64,000 nucleotides of DNA. Source: Caulobacter sp. SL161 (GTDB lineage Bacteria; Pseudomonadota; Alphaproteobacteria; Caulobacterales; Caulobacteraceae). The position numbers and the translations under genes were made by a program. Below, piece after piece: positions 57,177 to 64,000 of the stretch (the first letter of the stretch is position 1; every line of letters starts with the position of its first letter). The stretch spans positions 2,418,001 to 2,482,000 of the forward strand of contig NZ_JAPPRA010000001.1 of the NCBI RefSeq assembly GCF_026672375.1. The letters are read 5' to 3'. The notes beneath the pieces are model-generated. The model was given only the letters and a program-made list of their open reading frames with translations, was not told where the DNA came from and searched no databases.

Positions 57177-58847
57177 CTATCCGACCAGCGCCGGGCTTTT
57201 TGCGGCCGATTTCGCGGCGACCGTCTCAAACACGAAATCCTTGTAGCCGTTCTCAGCAGCCAGGCGACACGCCTCGGAATAACGCTGAAACCCGCCAGTA
57301 TACATGCTCAAGCCGCGCGGCTTGCCACTGATGTTGCCGCCCACGTACCAGGTGTTGGCCTTGGAGACGAGCGTGAGCTCAGCCAGACCGTAGACCGTGT
57401 TCATCCAGGCCTCTTCGGCCGCTTCGGTTGGCTCGATCGTCGCCAGACCTTGCGTGCGCATGTGGGTGATCGCGTCAGCGATCCAGTCGATGTTCTGCTG
57501 GTCCAGGGTGATGATATTGGCCAGGGCGGCCGGGCCATTGGGGCCGCAGACCAGGAACAGGTTCGGGAACGAGGTGATCATCAGGCCCAGATGCGACCTG
57601 GCCCCGTCGCGCCACTTGTCGCGCAGCTGCAGGCCGCCGCGTCCCACCACGTCGAAGTTCAGCAGCGCCCCGGTCAGGCCGTCATAGCCGGTGGCGAAGA
57701 TCAGCACATCCAGCTCGACCTCGCCCGTGTCGGTCAGCAGGCCCGCCGGGGTGATCTTGACGATCGGGCTTTCCAGGCAATCGTGCAGTTTGACGTGCGG
57801 CAGGTTGAAGGTCTCGTAGTAGTGCGTGTCCAGGCACGGACGGCGGGCGAAGATCGGATAGCCGCGCGGCTTGAGCTTCTCGGCGGTCACGGGATCGGTG
57901 ACGACCTCACTGATCTTGCTGCGCACGAACTCGGCGACCTGCTCATTGGCCTCGGGATTGACCAGAAGATCCGAGAAGGTGCCGAGGAACGCCAGACCGC
58001 CCCTCGCCCAGGAGTCCTCCATCAAGGCGCGGCGCTGCTCGGGCGTGACGCTGAAAAACGGGCGGGTCGACTGGGGCCGCACACCGCCCAGCGGGCTGTT
58101 GCGCGCCACCTGACGAATGCCGGCGTAGTTGCGCTTGAGCTCCGCCACATAGTCCGGCTCGAGCGTCACATTGCGCATGGGCAGGGTGAAGCTGGGCGTG
58201 CGTTGGAACACCGTCAGGGTCCCGGCGGTCTTGGCGACCTCAGGCACGATCTGGATGCCGGTCGAGCCGGTGCCCACCAGACCGACACGCTTGCCCTCGA
58301 AGCTGACCGGCGTATGCGGCCACTTGGCGGCCAGCAGGATCTGACCCTTAAAGTCCTCGACGCCGTCGAACGGTACGCCTTTGGGGATCGACAGCGGGCC
58401 CGAGGCCATCACGCAATAGGTCGCCTCGAAGACGCGGCCATCGTCGACGGTGACGCGCCAGACATTGGCCGCCTCGTCATAGGCTGCGCCCGTGACCCAG
58501 GTCTTGAAGCTGAAGTGGCGACGCAGATCCAGGCGATCAGCGACGAAATTGGCATAGGCCAGGATCTCGGTCTGAGCGGCGAACTGCTCGCTCCAGGTCC
58601 ATTCCTGCTCGATCTCGGGCGAGAACGAATAGCAGTAGTCCAGACTCATCAGGTCGCAACGCGCGCCCGGGTAGCGGTTCCAGTACCAGACGCCGCCGAC
58701 GTCACCGCCGGCCTCGAAGCCCTGGACGCTCAGGCCCATGCTGCTCAGCTTGTGAACGGCGTACATGCCGCCAAAGCCGGCGCCGATGACGAGCGCGTCG
58801 ATCCGGGTCGGTTGTTGGCTTGCGGTCGTTTGCTGCGACACGGTCAT
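57177..58847 (-). CDS. Baeyer-Villiger-type flavin monooxygenase with altered fingerprint
   Basis: A 556-residue class B flavoprotein monooxygenase. FAD loop VIGAGFGGMYAVHKL (residues 20-34), NRYPGARCD, NADPH loop VGLVGTGSTGIQI (188-200), and ATGYD near residue 378. The BVMO fingerprint FxGxxxHxxxWP is present as FKGQILLAAKWP (166-177) with Leu172 in place of the His. By family it would insert oxygen into a ketone to give an ester or lactone, or act on a related substrate; the substitution makes true Baeyer-Villiger activity uncertain. A shared operator motif lies 80 bases upstream. Confidence 0.87.
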   Translation of the reverse strand: MTVSQQTTASQQPTRIDALVIGAGFGGMYAVHKLSSMGLSVQGFEAGGDVGGVWYWNRYPGARCDLMSLDYCYSFSPEIEQEWTWSEQFAAQTEILAYANFVADRLDLRRHFSFKTWVTGAAYDEAANVWRVTVDDGRVFEATYCVMASGPLSIPKGVPFDGVEDFKGQILLAAKWPHTPVSFEGKRVGLVGTGSTGIQIVPEVAKTAGTLTVFQRTPSFTLPMRNVTLEPDYVAELKRNYAGIRQVARNSPLGGVRPQSTRPFFSVTPEQRRALMEDSWARGGLAFLGTFSDLLVNPEANEQVAEFVRSKISEVVTDPVTAEKLKPRGYPIFARRPCLDTHYYETFNLPHVKLHDCLESPIVKITPAGLLTDTGEVELDVLIFATGYDGLTGALLNFDVVGRGGLQLRDKWRDGARSHLGLMITSFPNLFLVCGPNGPAALANIITLDQQNIDWIADAITHMRTQGLATIEPTEAAEEAWMNTVYGLAELTLVSKANTWYVGGNISGKPRGLSMYTGGFQRYSEACRLAAENGYKDFVFETVAAKSAAKSPALVG

Positions 58848-58926
58848 GGCGATCTCCCTTGGGAACAGGGCTTTTGTCGCGGCGCCCCCCTCCCCTTCGC
58901 CAGATGTGGCCGCATTAGAGCGCGAA

Positions 58927-58942
58927 CATCACGGATGTGTCT
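58927..58942. promoter_or_regulatory. Cluster operator motif, degenerate copy
   Basis: catcacggatgtgtct: 12 of 16 bases match the motif at 62839-62854, with the conserved catcac..atgtg core. It lies 80 bases upstream of the monooxygenase start and 104 bases upstream of the divergent thioesterase start. Confidence 0.5.
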
Positions 58943-59045
58943 GTTGGTGGTCGCCCTGCCGCGCTCTTGATCGAATCCCCCCGACCGTCGAAGGGCTGAG
59001 CGTGGCGCCCCCAGGCCTTGGCCGGGATGCTGCGGGGAGAGACAG

Positions 59046-59906
59046 ATGACCGACCAGAACGCCTCCACGGCACCCGAAAACGCTTCACCATCACGCCTGA
59101 TGCGCTTCGAGGCGACGCCGGGGTCGTCGCGCCAGACCCTGATCGCCGACCGACGTCTGTGCGTCGGGCCTCCCGGCAATGTCTTCGTCTTTGGCGGCGT
59201 GCTCTTCGGCTCGGCCCTCGCGGCCCTGGAGGATCATCTCCAACGCCCGGTCGTCTGGTCGACGATCCAGTTCCTGGGTCCCGTCCGCGCCGAGGAGACA
59301 CTCGAGCTGAGCATCGAGGTTCCAGGACCCGGACGAACGATCTCCCAAGCGCGCGTGATCGGTCGGGTGGAGGATCGCGAGATCTTCCTGGCCACGGCGG
59401 CCCTGGGCGTCCGTGACGAGCCGCTCGACCATGCCTGGGACCAAGCCCCAGATATTCCCCCGCCTGAGGCCTGCGAAACCGCGAAACTGTGGCCGCATGG
59501 TCAGGAGCCCGGCACGCTGCTTGAAACCCTGGAGATGCGCATCCCGCCCGGCCCTTTCGCCGAAACCGAGCCCACCGGAAAGCTGGCCGACAGCGGCCGG
59601 ACGGTGTTCTGGGTGCGGGCGCGTCAAGACCTGCCGATGGACATCAGCGTCCTGGCGCTGTTTGGCGACTTCACCCCCTACGCCCTGAGCAAGGCGCTGG
59701 GCGGCGGCCTGGGCGGCGTCAGCCTGGACAACACGCTTCGGGTGCTGCGACGGGTCGAGACCGACTGGATCCTGTGCGACGCGCGGATTCAGGGCATCCG
59801 CTCAGGCTTCGCCCACGGCGACATCCGCCTGTTCGCCCGAACCGGCGAACTGATGGCGATCGGCGGCCAGTCGATGAACGCCTGGCCGCCACGCGCTAAG
59901 GCCTGA
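59046..59906 (+). CDS. Acyl-CoA thioesterase family protein (double hotdog, TesB-like)
   Basis: A 286-residue protein with two hotdog-like halves. The first has GGVLFGSALAALEDHLQRPVVWSTIQFLGPV and ISQARVIGRV; the second begins near residue 165 and includes FGDFTPYALSKALGGGLGGVSLDNTLRV. This pattern matches thioesterase-superfamily proteins related to TesB. It probably hydrolyses an acyl-CoA intermediate; the exact substrate is unknown. It is transcribed divergently from the monooxygenase and ends 3 bases before the stop of the convergent acyl-CoA synthetase. Confidence 0.75.
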   Translation: MTDQNASTAPENASPSRLMRFEATPGSSRQTLIADRRLCVGPPGNVFVFGGVLFGSALAALEDHLQRPVVWSTIQFLGPVRAEETLELSIEVPGPGRTISQARVIGRVEDREIFLATAALGVRDEPLDHAWDQAPDIPPPEACETAKLWPHGQEPGTLLETLEMRIPPGPFAETEPTGKLADSGRTVFWVRARQDLPMDISVLALFGDFTPYALSKALGGGLGGVSLDNTLRVLRRVETDWILCDARIQGIRSGFAHGDIRLFARTGELMAIGGQSMNAWPPRAKA

Positions 59907-59909
59907 ACC

Positions 59910-61508
59910 TCAGGCCGTCTCGGCCGCCAAGGCTATGGCGGTGCGATAGTCGGCCTTGCCGCTCTCGTGCCTTGGCACGGTGTCGACCAGGATGAACCGC
60001 TTGGGATGCTTGTAGGCCGACAGCGTCTGGGCCAGGCCCGCCCGAACGCGCGCCTCGTCGAACACGCCGTCGGCTTTCAGGATCGCCACGACGATCTTGC
60101 CCCACTTGTCGTCAGGCTGACCGACCACCAGCACGTCCGCCACGCCCGGCTGCAGCTTCAGCGCCTCCTCGACCTCCTCGGGGAAGACCTTCTCGCCGCC
60201 GGTGTTGATCGACAGGTTGCCACGGCCGATCAGGGTGAACTGATTGGGCGGCATCCAGCGGGCGAAGTCGCCGGGCACGGCGTAGCGCACGCCGTCGATG
60301 ACCCGATAGGTGGCCGTCGTCTTCTCCGGGTCGCCGAAGTAGCCGTTGGCCATCGCGCCGCTGCGGGCGATGAAGCCCTCGGACGGACGGTCCTTCGGCA
60401 TCACTGCGCCGGTATCCGGGTCGATCAGAACAGTCAGGGGCGCGGCGTCGAACACGCCGGTCTCCGGGATCTTGCCCGCCTTGGCCACCGAGTAGCCCAG
60501 GCCCGAGGCTTCCGATGCGCCCAGAATGTCGACCAGCGCGATGTTGGGCATGTGCCGCAGCAGCCCTTCCTTGACCTCCTTGGACCAGGTCAGCCCCGCC
60601 GAACTGATCGCCCGCATGCTGGACAGGTCATAGGCGTCCGGCGCGTCGTCCAGCGCCTTCAACATGGGCTTGGCGAAGACGTCGCCGACGATCGAGACCC
60701 GCGTGGCGCGGTGTTTCTCGACCTCGCGCCAAAGCTGGGCGGCGTCGAACCGATCGCCGGAGAGGATGATCGCCGTCCCGCCATTGAGCAGGTCACCCAT
60801 CGCCGAGTTGCTGCCCGAGCCGTGCATCAGCGGACAGGCCGGAATGATCCGGCTGTCGGTGGCGCGGACGGTCTCCAGGTGCTCGTCCATGGTCTGGGGG
60901 ACGCGCGCGATCAGCGGCGACTCCAGCTGGACGCGGCGCGACTGGTCGGTGGACCAGTGCACGCCCTTGGGCTTGCCGGTCGTGCCGCCCGTGTAGAGCA
61001 GATAGCCGTCATCGGCCGAGCGAGTGATGTCCAGCGGCTTGCCATCACCCGTCCGCGCCAGGGTTTCGTAGGACAGCGCGCCCTCCGGGGGCGCTTCGGG
61101 CGAGCGCTCGTTCTCGATGCGGACCCAGCCATGCACGCCGGGCAGTCGCTGCTGCAACGACTCCAGCATCCCGTCGAAGTCCGACTGGTAGAACAGCACC
61201 TCGGCGTTGCAGTCATTCAGGACGTAAGCGATCTCGTCGGCCGTGTAGCGGTAGTTCAGATTGACCGTCAGCAGGCGCGCCTTCACGCCGGCGACCAGGA
61301 ACTCCAGATAGGCCGGGTGATTGCGGCACAGGATCCCGATGCGGGCGTCCGGCTTGAGCCCGAGATCGATCAGGGCCTTGGCCAGATTGTTGGTGCGGTG
61401 ATCAAATTCGCCCCACGGCACGACGACGTCGCGCCAGATCAGAGCGGGACGCTCGGGCGGTGCGGCGCGTGCGACCGCGTCGAAGATGTCTCCATAGTTC
61501 CAGATCAA
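59910..61508 (-). CDS. Acyl-CoA synthetase (AMP-binding)
   Basis: A 532-residue adenylate-forming ligase. The P-loop is GYLLYTGGTTGKPKGVHW, followed by GSGSNSAMGDLLNGGTAI, ILGASEASGLGYS, the hinge region GRGNLSINTGGEKVFPEEVE and VLVVGQPDDKWGK, and the C-terminal lysine in ESGKADYRTA. It should activate a carboxylic acid as its CoA thioester. Size and motifs match the branch annotated as acyl-CoA synthetase in steroid and cyclic-compound degraders. The shared operator motif lies 83 bases upstream of its start. Confidence 0.88.
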   Translation of the reverse strand: MIWNYGDIFDAVARAAPPERPALIWRDVVVPWGEFDHRTNNLAKALIDLGLKPDARIGILCRNHPAYLEFLVAGVKARLLTVNLNYRYTADEIAYVLNDCNAEVLFYQSDFDGMLESLQQRLPGVHGWVRIENERSPEAPPEGALSYETLARTGDGKPLDITRSADDGYLLYTGGTTGKPKGVHWSTDQSRRVQLESPLIARVPQTMDEHLETVRATDSRIIPACPLMHGSGSNSAMGDLLNGGTAIILSGDRFDAAQLWREVEKHRATRVSIVGDVFAKPMLKALDDAPDAYDLSSMRAISSAGLTWSKEVKEGLLRHMPNIALVDILGASEASGLGYSVAKAGKIPETGVFDAAPLTVLIDPDTGAVMPKDRPSEGFIARSGAMANGYFGDPEKTTATYRVIDGVRYAVPGDFARWMPPNQFTLIGRGNLSINTGGEKVFPEEVEEALKLQPGVADVLVVGQPDDKWGKIVVAILKADGVFDEARVRAGLAQTLSAYKHPKRFILVDTVPRHESGKADYRTAIALAAETA

Positions 61509-61590
61509 GGCGGCCTCCCGAGGTCTCTTTCCTCAAAGGTCTATGGGGCGGCGGGATGGGCGCCGCGCCGGCCCCCATGAGCGGCCGATA

Positions 61591-61606
61591 AATCACGTGG
61601 GTGATG
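61591..61606. promoter_or_regulatory. Cluster operator motif, divergent promoter
   Basis: aatcacgtgggtgatg: palindromic arms atcac/gtgat around gtgg. It is identical at 15 of 16 bases to the reverse complement of 62839-62854. It lies 83 bases upstream of the acyl-CoA synthetase start and 127 bases upstream of the reductase start. A further half-site gtgat follows at 61610-61614. Confidence 0.75.
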
Positions 61607-61732
61607 CGCGTGATCCGATCGCGAACTTTGGTGCGCGCGTCGATCGTCCGCGCCTAGTCGTTGCGACGTCTTGGCTGCCAGCCCGGAGCGCGACGCCCCG
61701 GGGACGCCCCCTTCGCATCTGGAGACTCCGTA

Positions 61733-62836
61733 GTGTCCACGTCCTCGCTTTTCGCGCCCACCACCGTGGCGGGCCTCGCGCTTCGCAATCGCGTGGTCAT
61801 GTCGCCGATGACCCGGCGCTTCTCGCCCGGCGGGATTCCGAACCAGGCGGTCGCGGACTACTACCGCCGCCGCGCCGAGGCCGGCGTCGGCGTGATCATC
61901 ACCGAAGGCGTCGCGATCGACCATCCGGCGGCCGTCGACCACGCGGATATCCCCAACTTCCACGGCCCCGCGCTGGACCAGTGGAAGACGATCGCCGCTT
62001 CGGTGACGTCGGCGGGCGCGGCGTTCATTCCCCAGCTCTGGCACATCGGCGGCCACCGCTCCCTCACCGCCGCCCCGCCGAACGCCGCCGCACCCTCAAT
62101 TTCGCCCTCCGGCGTCTACGAGCCCGGCAAACCCTTCGGCACGCCCGCGACCGAGGCCGAGATCGAGGCGGTGATCCAGGCCTACGCCCAGGGCGCGCGC
62201 GACGCGGTAGCGATCGGGGCGAGTGGGATCGAGATTCACGGCGCGCACGGCTACCTGATCGACCAGTTCTTCTGGGCGGCCACCAACCAGCGCCAGGACC
62301 GCTATGGCGGCGACATGATCCAGCGCCTGCGCTTCGCCACCGAGGTGATCAAGGCCTGCCGCGAGGCGGTGGGCCCCACCTTCCCGATCTTCTTCCGCTA
62401 CTCCCAGTTCAAGCAGGTCGACTACACCGCGCGCCTTTGCCAGTCGCCCGATGAACTGGCGGCCTTCCTCCTGCCTCTGGTCGACGCCGGTGTCGACGTT
62501 TTCGACTGCTCGCAACGGCGCTTCTGGGAGCCGGAGTTCGAAGGCTCGCCGCTGAACCTGGCCGGCTGGACCAAGGCCCTGACCGGCAAGCCGACCATGA
62601 CCGTCGGCTCGGTCGGGCTGGACGGCGACGTGGTGGCCAGCCTGCGCGAAGGCGTGGACGTCATTGGCGCGTCTTCGCTCGACAAGCTGGACGCCATGCT
62701 GGACCGGGGCGACTTCGATCTCGTCGGTGTCGGGCGCGCCCTGCTGGCTGACCCGCGCTGGGTGGAAAAGGTCCGAGACGGCGAGACCGACGGACTGGTC
62801 GGCTTCACGCGCGCGGCGCTCGAAACGCTCGTTTGA
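61733..62836 (+). CDS. NADH:flavin oxidoreductase, old yellow enzyme family
   Basis: A 367-residue FMN reductase. It begins with GTG at 61733, eight bases after ggag, and reads SLFAPTTVAGLALRNRVVMS PMTRRFSPGG (spacing added). The active-site pair lies in EIHGAHGYLIDQFFW, followed by DRYGGDMIQRLRFATEVIKA, and the FMN phosphate region TVGSVGLDGDV. The enzyme should reduce a C=C bond conjugated to a carbonyl, using NAD(P)H. It sits in a cluster with a monooxygenase, suggesting a cyclic or unsaturated ketone as substrate. Confidence 0.88.
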   Translation: MSTSSLFAPTTVAGLALRNRVVMSPMTRRFSPGGIPNQAVADYYRRRAEAGVGVIITEGVAIDHPAAVDHADIPNFHGPALDQWKTIAASVTSAGAAFIPQLWHIGGHRSLTAAPPNAAAPSISPSGVYEPGKPFGTPATEAEIEAVIQAYAQGARDAVAIGASGIEIHGAHGYLIDQFFWAATNQRQDRYGGDMIQRLRFATEVIKACREAVGPTFPIFFRYSQFKQVDYTARLCQSPDELAAFLLPLVDAGVDVFDCSQRRFWEPEFEGSPLNLAGWTKALTGKPTMTVGSVGLDGDVVASLREGVDVIGASSLDKLDAMLDRGDFDLVGVGRALLADPRWVEKVRDGETDGLVGFTRAALETLV

Positions 62837-62838
62837 TC

Positions 62839-62854
62839 CATCACCCATGTGATT
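62839..62854. promoter_or_regulatory. Cluster operator motif upstream of the SDR gene
   Basis: catcacccatgtgatt: arms atcac/gtgat. It starts 3 bases after the reductase stop codon and ends 77 bases before the SDR start. Its reverse complement is one base different from the motif at 61591-61606. Confidence 0.75.
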
Positions 62855-62931
62855 AGCGCCGCCTGAGAGGATCGGATGTCCGTCCCTTCGGCGCGCTGGC
62901 GTTTTCTGGCGCCATGAGGAGAAAACCCGGC

Positions 62932-63657
62932 ATGCCGCAACTGGCCATGGTGACTGGCGCCGCCCAAGGCATCGGGCGCGCCATCGTCGAGCGCCTTGGC
63001 GCGGACGGCTTCGACATCCTGGCGCTGGACGCGGACGAAGCCCGGCTTTCGCAGTCCGCCACCGACTGGCGCGAAGCGGGACTGACGGTCCGCACCGCCG
63101 CCGTAGACTGCCGCGACCGCGCGGCGGTGATCAAGGCTCTGGACGGCGTCGAGGCGGTGAACGTCCTCGTAAACAACGCGGGTGTCAGCGGCCTTCTCGA
63201 TCCGATCGGACAGGTCGACCGGGCGGACTGCGACCGCGTGATGAGCATCAATCTGCTGGCGACGATCCGTGTCGCGCAGGAGGCCGTGCGGCGCATGCCC
63301 GACGGCGGCAGCGTCATCAACATCGCCTCGCGCGGCTATCTCGGCGGGGCCGGCGCTGCTCACTATGTGGCCTCAAAGGCTGCGGTCGTGTCGCTGACCC
63401 GGGCCATGGCGATCGAGCTGCGCTGGCGCGGCGTCCGCGTGAACGCGGTGGCGCCGGGCATGGTCGACACCCGGATGATCGACGGCTTCGGCGACATGCT
63501 GGGCGCGCTCAAGCGCATGGAGCCGACCGGAGCGCCCGCCAACCCGGCCGAGATCGCCGCCATTGTCAGCGTCCTGGCCGGACCGGACGCCAGCTTCGTC
63601 AACGGCCAGATCCTGATGGCCGACGGCGGGAAATCCCTGGGACTGCCGCCGCTATGA
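62932..63657 (+). CDS. Short-chain dehydrogenase/reductase
   Basis: A 241-residue classical SDR. It has the cofactor motif TGAAQGIGRAIVE at about residues 8-20, NNAG in LVNNAGVSGLLDP, the catalytic Ser in INIASRGYLGG, and Tyr and Lys in YVASK; the tail is FVNGQILMADGG. It probably oxidises or reduces a hydroxy group with NAD(P). The ATG at 62932 has aggagaaa eight bases upstream, whereas an in-frame ATG at 62914 has none. It overlaps the next gene by 4 bases. Confidence 0.88.
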   Translation: MPQLAMVTGAAQGIGRAIVERLGADGFDILALDADEARLSQSATDWREAGLTVRTAAVDCRDRAAVIKALDGVEAVNVLVNNAGVSGLLDPIGQVDRADCDRVMSINLLATIRVAQEAVRRMPDGGSVINIASRGYLGGAGAAHYVASKAAVVSLTRAMAIELRWRGVRVNAVAPGMVDTRMIDGFGDMLGALKRMEPTGAPANPAEIAAIVSVLAGPDASFVNGQILMADGGKSLGLPPL

Positions 63658-64000
63658 ACACGTTCAACCCATCGTTCCTGATCATCGGCCAGGGACCTGT
63701 CGCCGAGGCGATTGCGAGCCGCGTCAGCGTCGAAGCCGGCGGCGTCATCACCCTGGCCCGGCCCGACGCTGAGGCGATCACGGCGCTGGAACACGGCGTG
63801 GACTCTGCTGTGATCGTCGCGCCGCCCGCGCCCTCGCCGGCGCTGTTTCTCGACCTCGACGACACGCGGCTGGACGCTCAACTGGCGCACTTCGCCGATC
63901 TGTTCGAAGCCTTGGGCGCCCTGCTAGGCCGTCTGAACCCGAGGGGCGCGATCGTGCTGGTGGGCGACCGAGGTTATCTGGGCGCATGGGGCGCGGCCGA
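63654..64000 (+). CDS. Truncated SDR-like protein, runs off the window
   Basis: The first 115 codons of a gene whose ATG overlaps the previous stop (ATGA). The protein begins MNTFNPSFLIIGQGPVAEAI, then DSAVIVAPPAPSPALFLDL and LNPRGAIVLVGDRGYLGAWG. It resembles an SDR fold (beta strand, glycine-rich loop, an IVLVGDRGYLG strand where an active-site serine would be expected) but lacks the usual TGxxxGxG and NNAG motifs seen in its neighbour. It could be a paralogous, perhaps non-catalytic partner. The 3' end is outside the window. Confidence 0.6.
   Translation, partial: MNTFNPSFLIIGQGPVAEAIASRVSVEAGGVITLARPDAEAITALEHGVDSAVIVAPPAPSPALFLDLDDTRLDAQLAHFADLFEALGALLGRLNPRGAIVLVGDRGYLGAWGAA

Noticed and set aside
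57165..58970. A 601-codon open frame opposite the monooxygenase gene
   Set aside because: The minus-strand gene has intact flavin and NADPH motifs; the plus-strand frame has none and is a shadow.

Overview
The window is a dense, GC-rich stretch of an alphaproteobacterial chromosome. It is most likely Caulobacter (C. vibrioides, C. segnis or a close relative). This assignment rests on gene content and order read from the sequence, not on a database search. The pointers are hdaA, an alpha-type cinA-ispDF-dusB-ntrBC-ntrYX-dat-hfq-hflX-mazG block, NtrC and NtrX proteins without a GAFTGA loop, a very large TonB receptor beside a LacI regulator and a tryptophan-halogenase-like gene, and frequent palindromic repeats between genes. 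No tRNA, rRNA, CRISPR array, insertion sequence or prophage was seen.

Layout. Bases 1-4100 are a repeat-rich junction: hdaA, an AT-richer P-loop kinase-like gene, an EcsC-family gene and a GNAT acetyltransferase are separated by stacked inverted repeats. Bases 4.2-10.7 kb are housekeeping: secG, pyrG, rpmF, an exported aspartyl protease, an enoyl-CoA hydratase, eno and ftsB. Bases 10.9-16.7 kb carry the pyruvate dehydrogenase complex (pdhA, pdhB, pdhC, lpdA) with a glutathione peroxidase; lipA follows at 21 kb. Bases 16.7-22.9 kb hold a DUF6880-type protein, an acyl-activating enzyme, a lipoprotein hydrolase lacking its serine, lipA, a RatA/COQ10-like protein and cinA. Bases 22.9-35.3 kb are isoprenoid synthesis (ispDF), tRNA modification (dusB), two nitrogen-type two-component systems, a D-amino acid aminotransferase, hfq, hflX, rpiB and mazG. 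A GPH-type sugar symporter follows.

An approximately 390-base element occurs twice in inverted orientation, at 3.0-3.4 kb and 36.8-37.2 kb. The copies are nearly identical, contain conserved hairpins and bracket about 33 kb of core genes. From 37.5 to 41.3 kb a cobalamin riboswitch precedes a BtuB-like receptor and cobyric acid synthase.

Bases 42.0-51.4 kb are a glycan-use locus: a LacI regulator, two palindromic operators, a TonB-dependent receptor, a flavin halogenase-like protein, a GH3 glycosidase and a GH30 glycosidase. Bases 51.5-55.4 kb are the ybbP-ybbA-tesA arrangement. From 55.9 kb to the end is a catabolic cluster: acyl-CoA dehydrogenase, Baeyer-Villiger-type monooxygenase, thioesterase-like protein, acyl-CoA synthetase, old-yellow-enzyme-type reductase and two short-chain dehydrogenases. 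A shared 16-base palindromic motif lies about 80 bases upstream of three of these genes, so the cluster looks like one regulon for a cyclic or branched ketone or alcohol. This regulon and the inverted element are the best candidates for something undescribed.
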